Positions 34,290-46,357 of a DNA stretch of 64,000 nucleotides are shown piece by piece (position 1 is the first letter of the stretch; each line of letters begins with the position of its first letter). Both the position numbers and the translations under genes were made by a program. The notes under the pieces are model-generated. The model did no database searches, was not told the origin of the DNA, and saw nothing but the letters and a program-made list of their open reading frames with translations. Source of the DNA: Leptodactylus fallax (taxonomy: Eukaryota > Chordata > Amphibia > Anura > Leptodactylidae); NCBI GenBank assembly GCA_947044405.1, contig CAMRHE010000360.1:1136001-1200000 (forward strand), in the 5' to 3' direction.

Positions 34290-34795
34290 TGTTGCCCTCC
34301 ACATGTAATACAATGACCCCCTCAGTGCCCCCACATATAATATAATGACCCCCTCAGTGCCCTCCACATGTAATATAATAGCCCCCTCCGTGTCTCCACA
34401 TGTAATATAATGGCTCCCTTGTTGCCCCACATGTAATATAATGGCCCACTCAGTACCCTCCACATGTAATGTAATGGCCCCCTCAGTGCCCCCACATGTA
34501 ATGTAATGGACCCTCAGTGCCCTCTACATGTAATACAATGACCCCCTCAGTGCCCTCCGCATGTAATATGGCTCCCTCAGTGTCCCCACATGTGATATAA
34601 TGGCCCCTCAGTGCCCCTACATGTAATATAATGGCCCCCTCAGTGCCCCTACATGTGATATAGTGGCCCTTCAGTGCCCTCCACATGTAATATAATGGCC
34701 CCTACATGTAATATAATGGACACCTCAGTGCCCCTACATGTAATATAATGGCCCCCTCAGTGCCCCTACATGTAATATAATGGTCACCTCAGTGT
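34290..34795. repeat. 31-32-bp minisatellite, about 16 units
   Basis: Units contain ACATGTAATATAATGGCCCC then CTCAGTGCCCC. They vary in length by a few bases. Confidence 0.93.
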
Positions 34796-34828
34796 AACAC
34801 CACTATAATATAATCCAAAATACACACA

Positions 34829-34901
34829 AGGCCCCAGCGAGAATTGAACTCGCGACCCCTGGTATACAAGATCAGTGCTCTAACCACTGAGCTATGGAGC
34901 C
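34829..34901 (-). tRNA. tRNA-Thr(UGU)-like gene
   Basis: A 73-nt copy with loop CTTGTAT and anticodon TGT. One A-C mismatch is present in the anticodon stem (CTGAT/ACCAG). D and T arms are otherwise normal. A TTTT lies downstream (GTATTTTGG). The 3' trailer (ATCCAAAAT on the plus strand) is shared with the copy at 17657. Probably a degenerate gene. Confidence 0.8.
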
Positions 34902-36410
34902 CCTCACACATGGAAGCTTGAGAACCATACTCACACATACTGTGCACATACTTGCGGCCATAAAAATGCCAGCCAATGTGCTGTAATACACCTGACCTCG
35001 GGGTAAACAGTCAGCAGGAAGGTTAACAGGATGTGGAAAAAGTTCATGAGAAGGACAAAAATGTAGGTGTGGACGGGTGTGAGAATTATTAAAGGGCCAC
35101 CGCACAGTGTTATGACATATCTTAGGAAGGGGCTGTTCACACAAAGGAATTTGCAGTGGTTGATTCTGCCTCAAAATCAGCAACAAGTTCCATCCAGAAT
35201 CTGCCTTCCATCGATTTCAATGGGGCAGCACTTCAGTACCCACAATGCTACAGTTTGTACAGCAAGTGAGCGGTGTGGCTCAGAGTATGTAAACAATACA
35301 AGAGCCCGGTGATCTGCGGGGTCCGGGGTGTCGGGTCCCTACAGATTTAATATGCCATCAATGTTAGATAACCCCTTTATAGATGTTCCCTGGGCCTTTC
35401 GTATCAAAAACCTCTCCCTAGAATAGACCATGAATATCAAATCGGTGGAGTTACAACACCTGGCACCTGTCCATCAGCTGTCCGCAGCCGCCACCGACAT
35501 CATAACTATACAGTGTATGGAGCCCGTACGACTGACAACAGCTGTTGGAGATGTGGATTATGGCAGATGATGGCGTCCCATATAACCAATGAGGCCCATG
35601 AGAATGGAAGAGGACCCTATTACCCCTGCGCCTCCACTTATCATACTCTGGGGTTTGAAGAGACCTCAGAATGATTGATGATTCATGGGTGGCAAACCAC
35701 AAAAAATTTGGGTTCATCAAACCTGAAAGTTTTTGGAAAATTTGTTACAAACCAGCTCGCTCTACTCTACGCACAAACAATCCACGATTATAGCAGGACC
35801 AGCTAAGTACCTAATGAGTATGAGGGTGTCTCGACTTTCTCCTGATGGCAGAAGTTGGGTAAAAATATCCAAAGGTGTCTGATCCTGTTTGTTCTTAGGG
35901 GACTCATATGGGCTTGAGTGAGCTGAGCATGTATAGCTGGTCTGGAATGATAACTGTTGTCAGGAGGATATTTAGCATTTCTGGGGCCCCAAGCAAAGTT
36001 ATGTCCCAGGCACCCTTAACAAAATTGCTTAGACCATGCCCCCTCTTTCCAGTCCCCACAAAATATGGTGCCCATTTACTGGCCGCCACACAGTATAATA
36101 CCACTTTTATTGTCCCCCCACTCAGCATAATGCCCCTTTGACCTTCCCCACACAGAACATAGCCCAATATACTGTTCCCCACAAATCATTTTGGCCCCCT
36201 TGACTGGCCCCTTTACAACACATTGTCCCCTCATTGACTCCCTGGCAGCATAATTCTCCCTTTATTGGTCCCCACACAGTGACAATAGGCCGCTACCTAT
36301 TGTGTTATCCCCTTCCCCACTCCTGCAAAGCCCTCCTCTGCTTTGTCTATTAGCTGGTGCCCCACACAATTGTGTAGGTTACATTATGGCAAACTCTGGC
36401 TCTTAGCCGA
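34902..36410. other. Repeat-derived intergenic region, no gene
   Basis: Holds a fold-back fragment near 35630-35670 (ATACTCTGGGGTTTGAAGAG) and its usual trailing sequence at about 35740. A degenerate 30-bp repeat with CCCCACACAGTATAATGCCC lies at 35970-36290. Nothing coding was recognised. Confidence 0.5.
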
Positions 36411-36419
36411 ATAAGCATT

Positions 36420-36800
36420 TGGCCAACAGCTACGTATATTGTATGACCTGCTTTATACACAGCCGAAATTATTTCCTGCCCTCTACAGCTTGTTGATATA
36501 TTCACTTTTTGGAACGTATCATTTCTTTTTCATTGATATTTTGGTGTTTTTTTTTTTTTGTTTTATTTAAAGTGATTTTGCACATTTTTAGGTGTTTGTA
36601 CATATACAAAAAACAGACCAGGCCCCAGCGAGAATTGAACTCGCGACCCCTGGTTTACAAGACCAGTGCTCTAACCACTGAGCTATGGAGCCTTACATCA
36701 AGAAAAGCTTACTGAAACCATTGTGTGAACAATCCTTCTAGGGAAGGTGATGGAGATATCAAGCAGGGACAATTTTCCTAGAGAAATACTGACGGCTAAG
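36420..36800 (-). repeat. Partial single copy of the tRNA module
   Basis: ATTCACTTTTTGGAACGTAT, the tRNA at 36620 and GGTGATGGAGATATCAAGCA are in the same order as in the amplified modules to the right. The far flanks are diverged. It looks like an older, unamplified relative. Confidence 0.75.
36620..36692 (-). tRNA. tRNA-Thr(UGU)
   Basis: A complete 73-nt cloverleaf: acceptor GGCTCCA/TGGGGCC, anticodon stem CTGGT/ACCAG with loop CTTGTAA, T stem GCGAG/CTCGC. The A box TAGCTCAGTGGTTAGAGC and B box GTTCAATTC fit Pol III consensus. A T6 terminator (CTGTTTTTTG) lies about 10 nt downstream. Expected to be functional and to read ACA codons. Confidence 0.95.
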
Positions 36801-36899
36801 TATTCTCCATTGATTCTTCTTTCTGTGTTTGCTTCTCAGAAGAGGGAGGGGGGCTTGGAAACGAAACATCACAGCACCATGTGACCTCAGATGTGGGAG

Positions 36900-37917
36900 C
36901 AGTGGAGCAGTGGCGTAAGTAGAAATGACTGGGCCCCAAGGCGAACATTTGACATGGGGCCCCCCCGAACCGCCGCCCCCAACCCCCCCCCCGGACAAAC
37001 CGCATTCCTGCACACACTATTATGCGCCATAGTGGCCCCTACACACACTATTATGCCCCATAGTGGCCCCTGCACACAGTATTATGCCCCATAGTGGCCC
37101 CTGCACACAGTATTATGCCCCATAGTGGCCCCTGCACACAGTATTATGCCCCATAGTGGCCCCTGCACGCAGTATTATGCCCCATAGTGGTTCCTGCAGA
37201 CAGTATTATTCCCCATAGTGGTTCCTGCAGACAGTATTATACCCCATAGTGGCTCCTGCAGACAGTATTATGCCCCATAGTGGCCCCTGCACACAGTATT
37301 ATGCCCCATAGTGGCCCCTGCACACATTATTATGCCCCATTATGGAACACCCATGAACAATTATTATACTCTGGAGTCTTTTCAGACCCCAGAGTATAAT
37401 GATCGGAGACCCAGGGGAGAATACAAACAAAAAAACAATGTTACTTACTTCTCCCTGGTTCTCACACTCCCCGCTACTTCGGTCATCTTCAATGTTGGAC
37501 CAGATCTCGTGTGAGCCGGGCCAGCGTGGCCACGCAAAATGACGCAGGCCCGGCCCACGTGACGTCACCAAACAGGCCCGAAGCCTGCGGAGCGTGGAAG
37601 AGGAAAATTGCAGTGTTTTTTATGTTCCCTCGCCTCCCCTGGCTCTCCGATCATTATACTCGGGGGTCTGAAAAGACCCCCGAGCATAATGATAGCAGTA
37701 TTTGTGGGGTTCGCAGCTGTCAGCCTCACTTACTAATCGGCGGCCGTGAGCAGGAGCGGGGATTGGTAAGTAAATAGGGCCCGTTAGCTGCTGGGGTTTT
37801 TCCAGCAGGTAACTGCCTATTAAAAAAAAACAAAAAACATCGGGGGCCGAAGGGGCCCCCGAATGTCCAGGCCCTGTGGCAGCCATTATCGCTGCTACCC
37901 CAGTAGTTATGCCCCTG
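36900..37917. mobile_element. hAT-type element, 1018 bp, CAGTGGCGTAAG termini
   Basis: Flanked by the perfect 8-bp duplication TGTGGGAG at 36892-36899 and 37918-37925. The left end is doubled (CAGTGGAGCAGTGGCGTAAG) and the right end is GTAGTTATGCCCCTG. The interior has about ten 31-bp units and a fold-back module (37350-37700). No transposase. Same family as 3966. Confidence 0.87.
37010..37345. repeat. 31-bp minisatellite inside the hAT element, about 10 units
   Basis: Unit CAGTATTATGCCCCATAGTG followed by GCCCCTGCACA. It is the inverse complement of the expanded array at 31200. Confidence 0.9.
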
Positions 37918-38186
37918 TGTGGGAGGGAGAAGGGAGAGATACACAGAGAGGAAGAGCGGGCAGATGAATCATGGGAAATGTAGTTTGTCCAAAGATTTAC
38001 TGCATGTAAATAACAGCAATATGAGGAGCAGCAAGTAAAATAAAGCCAAGTGAAAGGTGCACAAGGGAGCAGTGAGGATTCAGCACTGCTGGGGGTGTAT
38101 TTGCAGATTATTTTTGAAAGCTGAATAACCCATTTAGCTCCCACCTGGCCAAGGTATTGGCAGTACAGTCTCTGCTGTGCCACTTA

Positions 38187-39062
38187 GTGGAATCCGCTGG
38201 GTTTCACTAACTGATGGCAAGGCACAGTCTCAATGGAGAATACCTAGCCGCCATTATTTCTCTAGGAAAGTTGTCCCTGCTTGATATCTCCATCACCATC
38301 CCTCAAGGATTGTTAGCAAAAGGCTTTAGGTTACTGCTTCAGTGAGTCATGTGACAGGTGCACTGTAAGGCTCCATAGCTCAGTGGTTAGAGCACTGGTC
38401 TTGTAAACCAGGGGTCGCGAGTTCAATTCTCGCTGGGGCCTCGTCCGCTTTTTGTATATGTACAAACTCCTAAATAATGGGCAAGATTGGTTTATATATA
38501 AAAGACCGAAATATCAATGAAAAAGAAATGATACGTTCCAAAAAGTGAATATACTGACAAGCCCTAGAGGTCAGGAAATAATTACGACTGTATGCTAAGC
38601 CGGCCATACACTATAGATAGCTGTTGGTCAAATACATATTAGGCTAAGAGCCAGTGGTGGCTTTGGTTATAACGCAACTTACATAATTGTGGGGGCACCA
38701 ACAGTATTCTGTTTGGCAGACTCACATTTTAGTTACATCACCTGTTACCTATTGGATTATTCGAACAGGTAACGGCCAATAGGCAATATTTTTAACACTA
38801 TTATTCATTAAATACATAGAAACTTCTATTTTAGCAGAAAATGCTGATTCGGCCTGCGCTAATCTGAAAAAAAATCTCTGTAATTTAAGCGTTTTTTTGT
38901 TGTTGACCCAATATATGTTCTTGCAGCATGTGCTAATCTTAAAAAAAGACAACTATTTTTCTGCTCTGCACACCCAATAGACATCGTAACAGAGTGTCCT
39001 AATCTGAAAACATAATTATTTTTTAAGATTTTTTTTATTGCCCATAAATACAGCCCTGCAGA
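38187..39062 (+). repeat. Left arm of a large inverted repeat (876 bp)
   Basis: The sequence is the reverse complement, with modest divergence, of 41084-41958. Landmarks are GTGGAATCCGCTGGGTTTCA at the outer edge, the plus-strand tRNA gene, and CAGCCCTGCAG at the inner edge. Arms are separated by about 2 kb. Confidence 0.92.
38369..38441 (+). tRNA. tRNA-Thr(UGU), plus strand
   Basis: The only plus-strand copy. The 73-nt cloverleaf is perfect, with anticodon loop CTTGTAA and intact A and B boxes. A T5 terminator (GCTTTTTG) lies about 10 nt downstream. It faces away from the loop in the left arm of the large inverted repeat. Confidence 0.95.
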
Positions 39063-39309
39063 ACACTGAGGATTTAGCACTGCTGCGGATTTATTTGCAG
39101 ATCATTTTTAAAAGCTGCAGACCAGCCGGATGACTGGATGCAGACTGCGGTTTACTGGACACACATTCCCTTATGGATAATGACTGACTTTGGCAGGGAA
39201 AAGGAGAAGAAGATGGAGATGATAATGGCGATGGCCAGGTCCTAGGTGTGGATGTGTCCTGCCTATAAAGAAGATCAGGGGTAGAAGGAATAGAACGGTC
39301 TTGCTCACT

Positions 39310-40160
39310 TGGTGCCACTGCCAAATCTATTTTCCCAAATGAGCTGGTGATGCCGTTTCATGTGAGTACAGAGAGATCTAGTTCCTACACATGTACCTGC
39401 ACCCTCATGGCTAATTTCTTGCACTTTGCCATGGATTTGTCATTTAGTAATGTAAAAAGATATTTCCATACAGGAGATGACTACAAATGGCTGCTGCCGA
39501 CAACACCAGATGCAGTGAAAACATGTCTTCCAGTGCCACCACCACCCAAGCTTGTCTTAGATCTACCCCAGGCAGGTATTTTGGATAATGGAATTCTTAC
39601 TATTGCTGTTGCCACCACCCTCTACTTCTGATGTCACTCTGACCTGGCTGCCACGTCTTATCTGTAATAGAATCATCATTGGATTCAGTAACGTTAAGAC
39701 TCATCATAGCAATCGGATTCCTGTATTTCCCCAACACATTTCCCACTAGTGACCCTACTGTACAAGCACTACCACCAACAGCATCAAGAAGAGGAAGTCT
39801 CAGGCTAGGAGGAATATCTCTCTCAGCAGATGCCACATGACTACTAGAGAATGGGATCTGTGTCAGTGAAGAAGACATGGTTGAAAATACAGAAAGACAG
39901 TGTGGTAAATTACATGTTACAATAAGGGAGGGGGAGGAGGAACCCTGACTCAATATTTGTGGTTCACTGCTTTCAAAAACGTCTTTATTCTCAGAAACTA
40001 CAACAACACTATTAGCAGAGCTGTCAAGACCAGAAGTATTGTTGCTGTTGCCATCCACATTCTTATTGTTAGTACTTGCACAAGTGTTTCTTCCCCACTT
40101 TTGCCTGTCCCTTGCTCTGTTTTTTCTAGTCATTGGCAACAATTCTGACAATGTGTGCAT
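39310..40160 (-). pseudogene. hAT-type BED-finger transposase remnant (N-terminal part)
   Basis: The minus strand has an open 186-codon stretch (40160-39600). It begins with a basic segment (TRKNRARDRQKWGRN) and continues serine- and asparagine-rich. Beyond a stop and frame changes, 39445-39340 reads a finger-like segment ending LCTHMKRHH. The spacing suits a BED zinc finger, the DNA-binding domain of hAT transposases. The expected catalytic and dimerisation regions are absent to the left. A related but more broken copy is at 19260. The hAT assignment rests on the BED-like segment and is moderate. Confidence 0.45.
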
Positions 40161-41083
40161 ATATTTTTTTTTTGTTACAAAAAAACTATTTCAAGAATAA
40201 TAGCGAAAAACTAAAAGGGTTACCTGGTCAGTGACTTTTAAACTAGAACTGCATCAGTCAGCTAGTATTTTTTTTTTTTGCTGTTGGTGGCAGTTTATGT
40301 GTATTTATTTATTTTTCTTACTTACAGTATATATCACCATCATATTCTACAGCGCTTTATAGACATTGCTAGACACTATCCCATATAGGGCTCATTCTCT
40401 ATCAGTATGTCTTTGGAGTGTGGGAGGAAACCAGAGTACCCTGAGGAAACCCACCAAACATGAGGAGAACATACAAACTCCTTGCAGATGTTTTCTTTGG
40501 CAGGATTCAAACCCAGGACTCCAGTGCATTGAAATATTGGGTACTAAAAAAAAAAAAAAACTTTAACAGAGATTATTTCAGATTAGAAGGCTGCTTCACA
40601 CTGTTGATTGGCTGAGCAAAAAAAAAAACAAAAAAAAAAAACAACCCTTAAATAATGGAGTTTTTTCAGATTAGTACAGGCTGCAAGATTGTATATATGA
40701 GGATCAAAAACAGACAAGAAACAAATATTGTTTCAGATTAGTACACTCCGTCACACTTTGTACTTAGTGAGAAGAGCAGAAAAAAGCCTCTTAAGGTTAA
40801 GGCCCCATGTAGCAGGCCACAGCGAAAAAGCGCTGCAGGAAAAACCACAGCGTAAATGCATCACGATTTTTCCCGCAGCAATTTTCACAGAACGTGAAAC
40901 CTCTGTGGACTTTCTGGATCAATTATACCTATAGAGAAACCGCAGGCAGTTGTGTAGGTTTAATTGACATACTGTGATTTCCGCAACCACATCGGTTCTT
41001 ATACTTCTGTCTTTTGTTGAATCCACTCCTGGCTTTGGCTCAAAAAACTGCAGCAAAATTTTTTGGATTAGCACAGGCTGCAG
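40161..41083. repeat. Degenerate tandem TTTTTCAGATTAGCAC repeats and MITE fragment
   Basis: Units of roughly 70-75 bp carry TTTCAGATTAG(C/T)ACA and A-rich tracts. A fragment of the palindromic MITE of 7272 lies near 40799-41060. The same units recur at the start of each A-type tRNA module (44990, 51180, 60370) and beside the related repeat at 19690. Confidence 0.7.
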
Positions 41084-41958
41084 GACTGTATTTATGGGCA
41101 ATAAAAAAAGGTTAAAAAATAATTATGTTTTCAGATTAGGACAATCTGTTACGCTGTCTATTGGGTGTGCAGAGCAGAAAAATAGTTGTCTTTTTTTAAG
41201 ATTAGCACATGCTGCAAGAACATATATTGGTTGAACAACAAAAAAACACTTAAATTACAGAGATTTTTTTCAGATTAGCGCAGGCCGAATCAGCGTTTTG
41301 CTGCTAAAATAGAAGTTTCTATGTATTTAATGAATAATAGTGTTAAAAATATTGCCTATTGGCCGTTACCTGTTCGAATAATCCAATAGGTAACAGGTGA
41401 TGTAACTAAAATGTGAGTCTGCCAAACAGAATACTGCTGGTGCCCCCACACAATTATGTAAGTTGTGTTATAACCAAAACCACCACTGGCTCTTAGCCTA
41501 ATATGTATTTGACCAACAGCTATCTAAAGTGTATGGCCACCTTAGCATACAGTCGTAATTTTTTTCCTGACCTCTAGGGCTTGTCAGTATATTCACTTTT
41601 TGGAACGTATCATTTCTTTTTCATTGATATTTCGGTCTTTTATATATAAACCAATCTTGCCCATTATTTAGGAGTTTGAACATATACAAAAAGCAGACGA
41701 GGCCCCAGCGAGAATTGAACTCGCGACCCCTGGTTTACAAGACCAGTGCTCTAACCACTGAGCTATGGAGCCTTACAGTGAACCTGTCACATGACTCACT
41801 GAAGCAGTAACCTAAAGCCTTTTGCTAACAATCCTTGAGGGATGGTGATGGAGATATCAAGCAGGGACAACTTTCCTAGAGAAATAATGGCAGCTAGGTA
41901 TTCTCCATTGACACTGTGCCTTGCCATCAGTTAGTGAAACCCAGCGGATTCCACTGTA
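41084..41958 (-). repeat. Right arm of the large inverted repeat / first tRNA module
   Basis: Reverse-complement partner of 38187-39062 and founder-like copy of the modules amplified to the right. The 35-bp satellite begins immediately at its outer edge (GGATTCCACTGTA). Confidence 0.92.
41700..41772 (-). tRNA. tRNA-Thr(UGU)
   Basis: Identical to the plus-strand gene at 38369 over all 73 nt. Perfect cloverleaf, A and B boxes, and T5 terminator downstream. Confidence 0.95.
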
Positions 41959-44835
41959 CACTATTCTGTTACTGATCCCTCTGTATTTCTGTATACTATT
42001 CTGTTACTGATCCCTCTGTATTTCTGTATACTATTCTGTTACTTATCCCTCTGTATTTCTGTATACTATTCTGTTGCTGATCACTATATTTCTGTATACT
42101 ATTCTGTTACTGATCCCTCTGTATTTCTGTATACTATTCTGTTACTGATCCCTCTGTATTTCTGTATACTATTCTGTTACTGATCTCTCTGTATTTCTGT
42201 ATACTATTCTGTTACTGATCACTCTGTATTTCTGTATACTATTCTGTTACTGATCTCTCTGTATTTCTGTATACTATTCTGTTACTGATCCCTCTGTATT
42301 TCTGTATACTATTCTGTTACTGATCGCTCTGTATTTCTGTATACTATTCTGTTACTAATAGCTCTGTATTTCTGTATACTATTCTGTTACTGATCTCTCT
42401 GTATTTCTGTATACTATTCTATTACTGATCTCTCTGTATTTCTGTATACTATTCTGTTACTGATCTCTCTGTATTTCTGTATACTATTCTGTTACTGATC
42501 TCTCTGTATTTCTGTATACTATTCTGTTACTGATCGCTCTGTATTTCTGTATACTATTCTGTTACTGATCTCTCTGTATTTCTGTATACTATTCTGTTAC
42601 TGATCTCTCTGTATTTCTGTATACTATTCTGTTACTAATCGCTCTGTATTTCTGTATACTATTCTGTTACTGATCTCTCTGTATTTCTGTATACTATTCT
42701 ATTACTGATCTCTCTGTATTTCTGTATACTATTCTGTTACTGATCTCTCTGTATTTCTGTATACTATTCTGTTACTGATCTCTCTGTATTTCTGTATACT
42801 ATTCTGTTACTGATCGCTCTGTATTTCTGTATACTATTCTGTTACTGATCTCTCTGTATTTCTGTATACTATTCTGTTACTGATCTCTCTGTATTTCTGT
42901 ATACTATTCTGTTACTGATCACTCTGTATTTCTGTATACTATTCTGTTACTGATCGCTCTGTATTTCTGTATACTATTCTGTTACTGATCGCTCTGTATA
43001 CTATTCTGTTACTGATCACTCTATATTTCTGTATACTATTCTGTTACTGTTCACTATATTTCTGTATACTATTCTGTTACTGATCACTATATTTCTGTAT
43101 ACTATTCTGTTACTGATCACTGTATTTCTGTATACTATTCTGTTACTGATCACTGTATTTCTGTATACTATTCTGTTACTGATCTCTCTGTATTTCTGTA
43201 TACTATTCTGTCACTGATCGCTCTGTATTTCTGTATACTATTCTGTTACTGATCCCTCTGTATTTCTGTATACTATTCTGTTACTGATCGCTCTGTATAC
43301 TATTCTGTTACTGATCGCTCTGTATTTCTGTATACTATTCTGTTACTGATCTCTCTGTATTTCTGTATACTATTCTGTTGCTGATCGCTCTGTATTTCTG
43401 TATACTATTCTGTTACTGATCTCTCTGTATTTCTGTATACTATTCTGTCACTGATCGCTCTGTATTTCTGTATACTATTCTGTTACTGATCTCTCTGTAT
43501 TTCTGTATACTATTCTGTTACTGATCTCTCTGTATTTCTGTATACTATTTTGTTATTTATCTCTCTGTATTTCTGTATATTATTCTGTTACTGATCACTA
43601 TATTTCTGTATATTATTCTGTTACTGATCACTCTGTATACTATTCTGTTACTGATCTCTCTGTATTTCTGTATACTATTCTGTTACTTATCTCCCTGTAT
43701 TTCTGTATACTATTCTGTTACTGATCTCTCTGTATTTCTGTATATTATTCTGTTACTGATCACTCTGTATTTCTGTATACTATTCTGTTACTGATCTCTC
43801 TGTATTTCTGTATACTATTCTGTTACTGATCACTATATTTCTGTATACTATTCTGTTACTGATCTCTCTGTATTTCTGTATACTATTCTGTTACTGATCG
43901 CTCTATATATCTGTATACTATTCTGTTACTGATCGCTCTGTATTTCTGTATACTATTGTTACTGATCGCTCTGTATTTCTGTATACTATTCTGTTACTAA
44001 TCGCTCTGTATTTCTGTATACTATTCTGTTACTGATCCCTCTGTATTTCTGTATACTATTCTGTTACTGATCGCTCTGTATACTATTCTGTTACTGATCG
44101 CTCTGTATTTCTGTATACTATTCTGTTACTGATCTCTCTGTATTTCTGTATACTATTCTGTTGCTGATCGCTCTGTATTTCTGTATACTATTCTGTTACT
44201 GATCTCTGTATTTCTGTATACTATTCTGTTACTGATCGCTCTGTATTTCTGTATACTATTCTGTTACTGATCTCTCTGTATTTCTGTATACTATTCTGTT
44301 ACTGATCTCTCTGTATTTCTGTATACTATTCTGTTACTGATCTCTCTGTATTTCTGTATACTATTCTGTTACTGATCTCTCTGTATTTCTGTATACTATT
44401 TTGTTATTTATCTCTCTGTATTTCTGTATATTATTCTGTTACTGATCACTATATTTCTGTATATTATTCTGTTACTGATCACTCTGTATACTATTCTGTT
44501 ACTGATCTCTCTGTATTTCTGTATACTATTCTGTTACTGATCACTATATTTCTGTATACTATTCTGTTACTGATCGCTCTGTATTTCTGTATACTATTCT
44601 GTTACTGATTGCTCTATATATCTGTATACTATTCTGTTACTGATCGCTCTGTATTTCTGTATACTATTGTTACTGATCGCTCTGTATTTCTGTATACTAT
44701 TCTGTTACTAATCGCTCTGTATTTCTGTATACTATTCTGTTACTGATCCCTCTGTATTTCTGTATACTATTCTGTTACTGATCACTCTGTATTTCTGTAT
44801 ACTATTCTGTTATTGATCGCTCTGTATTTCTGTAT
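41958..44835. repeat. 35-bp satellite block A
   Basis: The unit is TACTATTCTGTTACTGATC, then a CTCTCTGTATTTCTGTA-like tail, with a period of 35 bp. Variants of 33, 32 and 26 bp occur by loss of CT, TTC or TTTCTGTA-type segments. About 80 units. Confidence 0.96.
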
Positions 44836-46162
44836 TACCTTTTTTATCTGTACCTACTGTCACTGTAATGCCTCTACCTTGGAGCTTTTTTGTATTTGTA
44901 TTATCTATGCTGCTGTAACACACTGAATTTCCCCATGGTGGGACTATTAAAGGATTATTTTATCTTAATAATGGAGGTTTTTTTGAGATTAGCACATGCT
45001 GAGAGACTGCATATATGAGGACAAATAAAAACTTAAGAAAATAATATTTTTTTCAGATTAGCACACTCCATCACACCATGAGCAGAGCAGAGCAGAATAA
45101 AATCTCTCAAGGCCCCACGGTGTGGAAACATAGCTTTTTTTCAGCAGATTTTGCTGTGTTTTTTTTTAGCCAAAGCCAAGAATGGCTATAAAAGGAATAA
45201 GAAACATGTAAGAAGTTCTTATACTTCTACCTTCTGCTTAATCCACTCCTGGCTCAAAAATCTGCAGCAAAATCTGCAAAAAAAGCTAAGTTTCCACTAC
45301 ATGGGGCCTAGTTATTTTGGATTAGAGCAACAAAAAAAAAAATTAAAAAAAAGAATACATTTTCAGATTAGCACACTCTGTTACACTGTGTATTCTGTGT
45401 GCAGAGCAGAAAATAAAAGTTTTTTTTTTTTTCAGATTAGTGCAGGCTGCAAGAGCGTATATTGGGTGAACTACAAAAAATGCTTAAATAACAGATTTTT
45501 TTCAGATTAGCGCAGTTTTGCTGTTAAAATAGAAGTTTCTATGTATGTAATGAAAAATAGTGATTAAAAATATCACCTAATGGCTGTTACCTGTTCGAAT
45601 AATCCAGTAGGTAACAGGTGATGTAACTAAAAAGTGAGTCTGCCAAAGAGAATACTGCTGGTGCCCCCACAATTGTGTAGGTTGCGTTATAACCAAAACC
45701 ACCACTGCCTAATACGTATTTGACCAACAGCTATCTATAGTGTATGGCCGGCTTAGCATGCAGTCGTAATTATTTCCTGACCTCTAGGGCTTGTCAGTAT
45801 ATTCACATTTTGGAACGTATCATTTCTTTTTCATTGATATTTCGGTCTTTTATATATAAACCAATCTTGCCCATTATTTAGGAGTTTGTACATATACAAA
45901 AAGCGGACGAGGCCCCAGCGAGAATTGAACTCGCAACCCCTGGTTTACAAGACCAGTGTTCTAACCACTGAGCTATGGAGCCTTACAGTGTACTCGTCAT
46001 ATGACTCACTGAAGCAGTAACCTAAAGCCTTTTGCTAACAATCCTTGAGGGATGGTGATGGAGATATCAAGCAGAGACAACTTTCCTAGAGAAATAATGG
46101 CGGCTAAGTATTCTCCATTGAGACTGTGCCTTGCCATCAGTTAGTGAAACCCAGCAGATTCC
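44836..46162 (-). repeat. tRNA module 1, A-type
   Basis: About 1.33 kb: TTACCTTTTTTATCTGTACC start, then CAGATTAGCAC units, a MITE core, a shared 550-bp core and the tRNA. Copies at 51036 and 60226 are nearly identical. Confidence 0.92.
45910..45982 (-). tRNA. tRNA-Thr(UGU), variant
   Basis: 73 nt. It differs from the consensus by C to T at the base before the T stem (GGGGTTGCGAG) and by a G to A in the D stem (GAACA), which gives one C-A mismatch. Anticodon TGT and terminator are intact. Function uncertain. Confidence 0.85.
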
Positions 46163-46357
46163 ACTGTATACTATTCTGTCACTGATCGCTCTGTATTTCT
46201 GTATACTATTCTGTTACTGATCCCTCTGTATTTCTGTATACTATTCTATTACTGATCTCTCTGTATTTCTGTATACTATTCTGTTACTGATCCCTCTGTA
46301 TTTCTGTATACTATTCTGTTACAGATCACTCTATATTTCTGTATACTATTCTGTTAT
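46163..46357. repeat. 35-bp satellite block B (short)
   Basis: About five and a half units between the A-type and B-type modules. It ends abruptly at TTCTGTTATTTAATGAATAA. Confidence 0.94.

Larger units (their letters stand above)
38075..39118. repeat. Direct repeats of about 57 bp bracketing the left palindrome arm
   Basis: GCACTGCTGGGGGTGTATTT, then GCAGATTATTTTTGAAAGCTG, at 38075-38131 is matched by GCACTGCTGCGGATTTATTT, then GCAGATCATTTTTAAAAGCTG, at 39062-39118. The inverted tRNA arm lies exactly between them. Confidence 0.75.

Noticed and set aside
45151..45510. 119-codon frame repeated at 51352 and 60469
   Set aside because: It lies in A-rich duplicated module DNA over the MITE core and the CAGATTAGCAC units. 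It is conserved only because the modules are recent copies.
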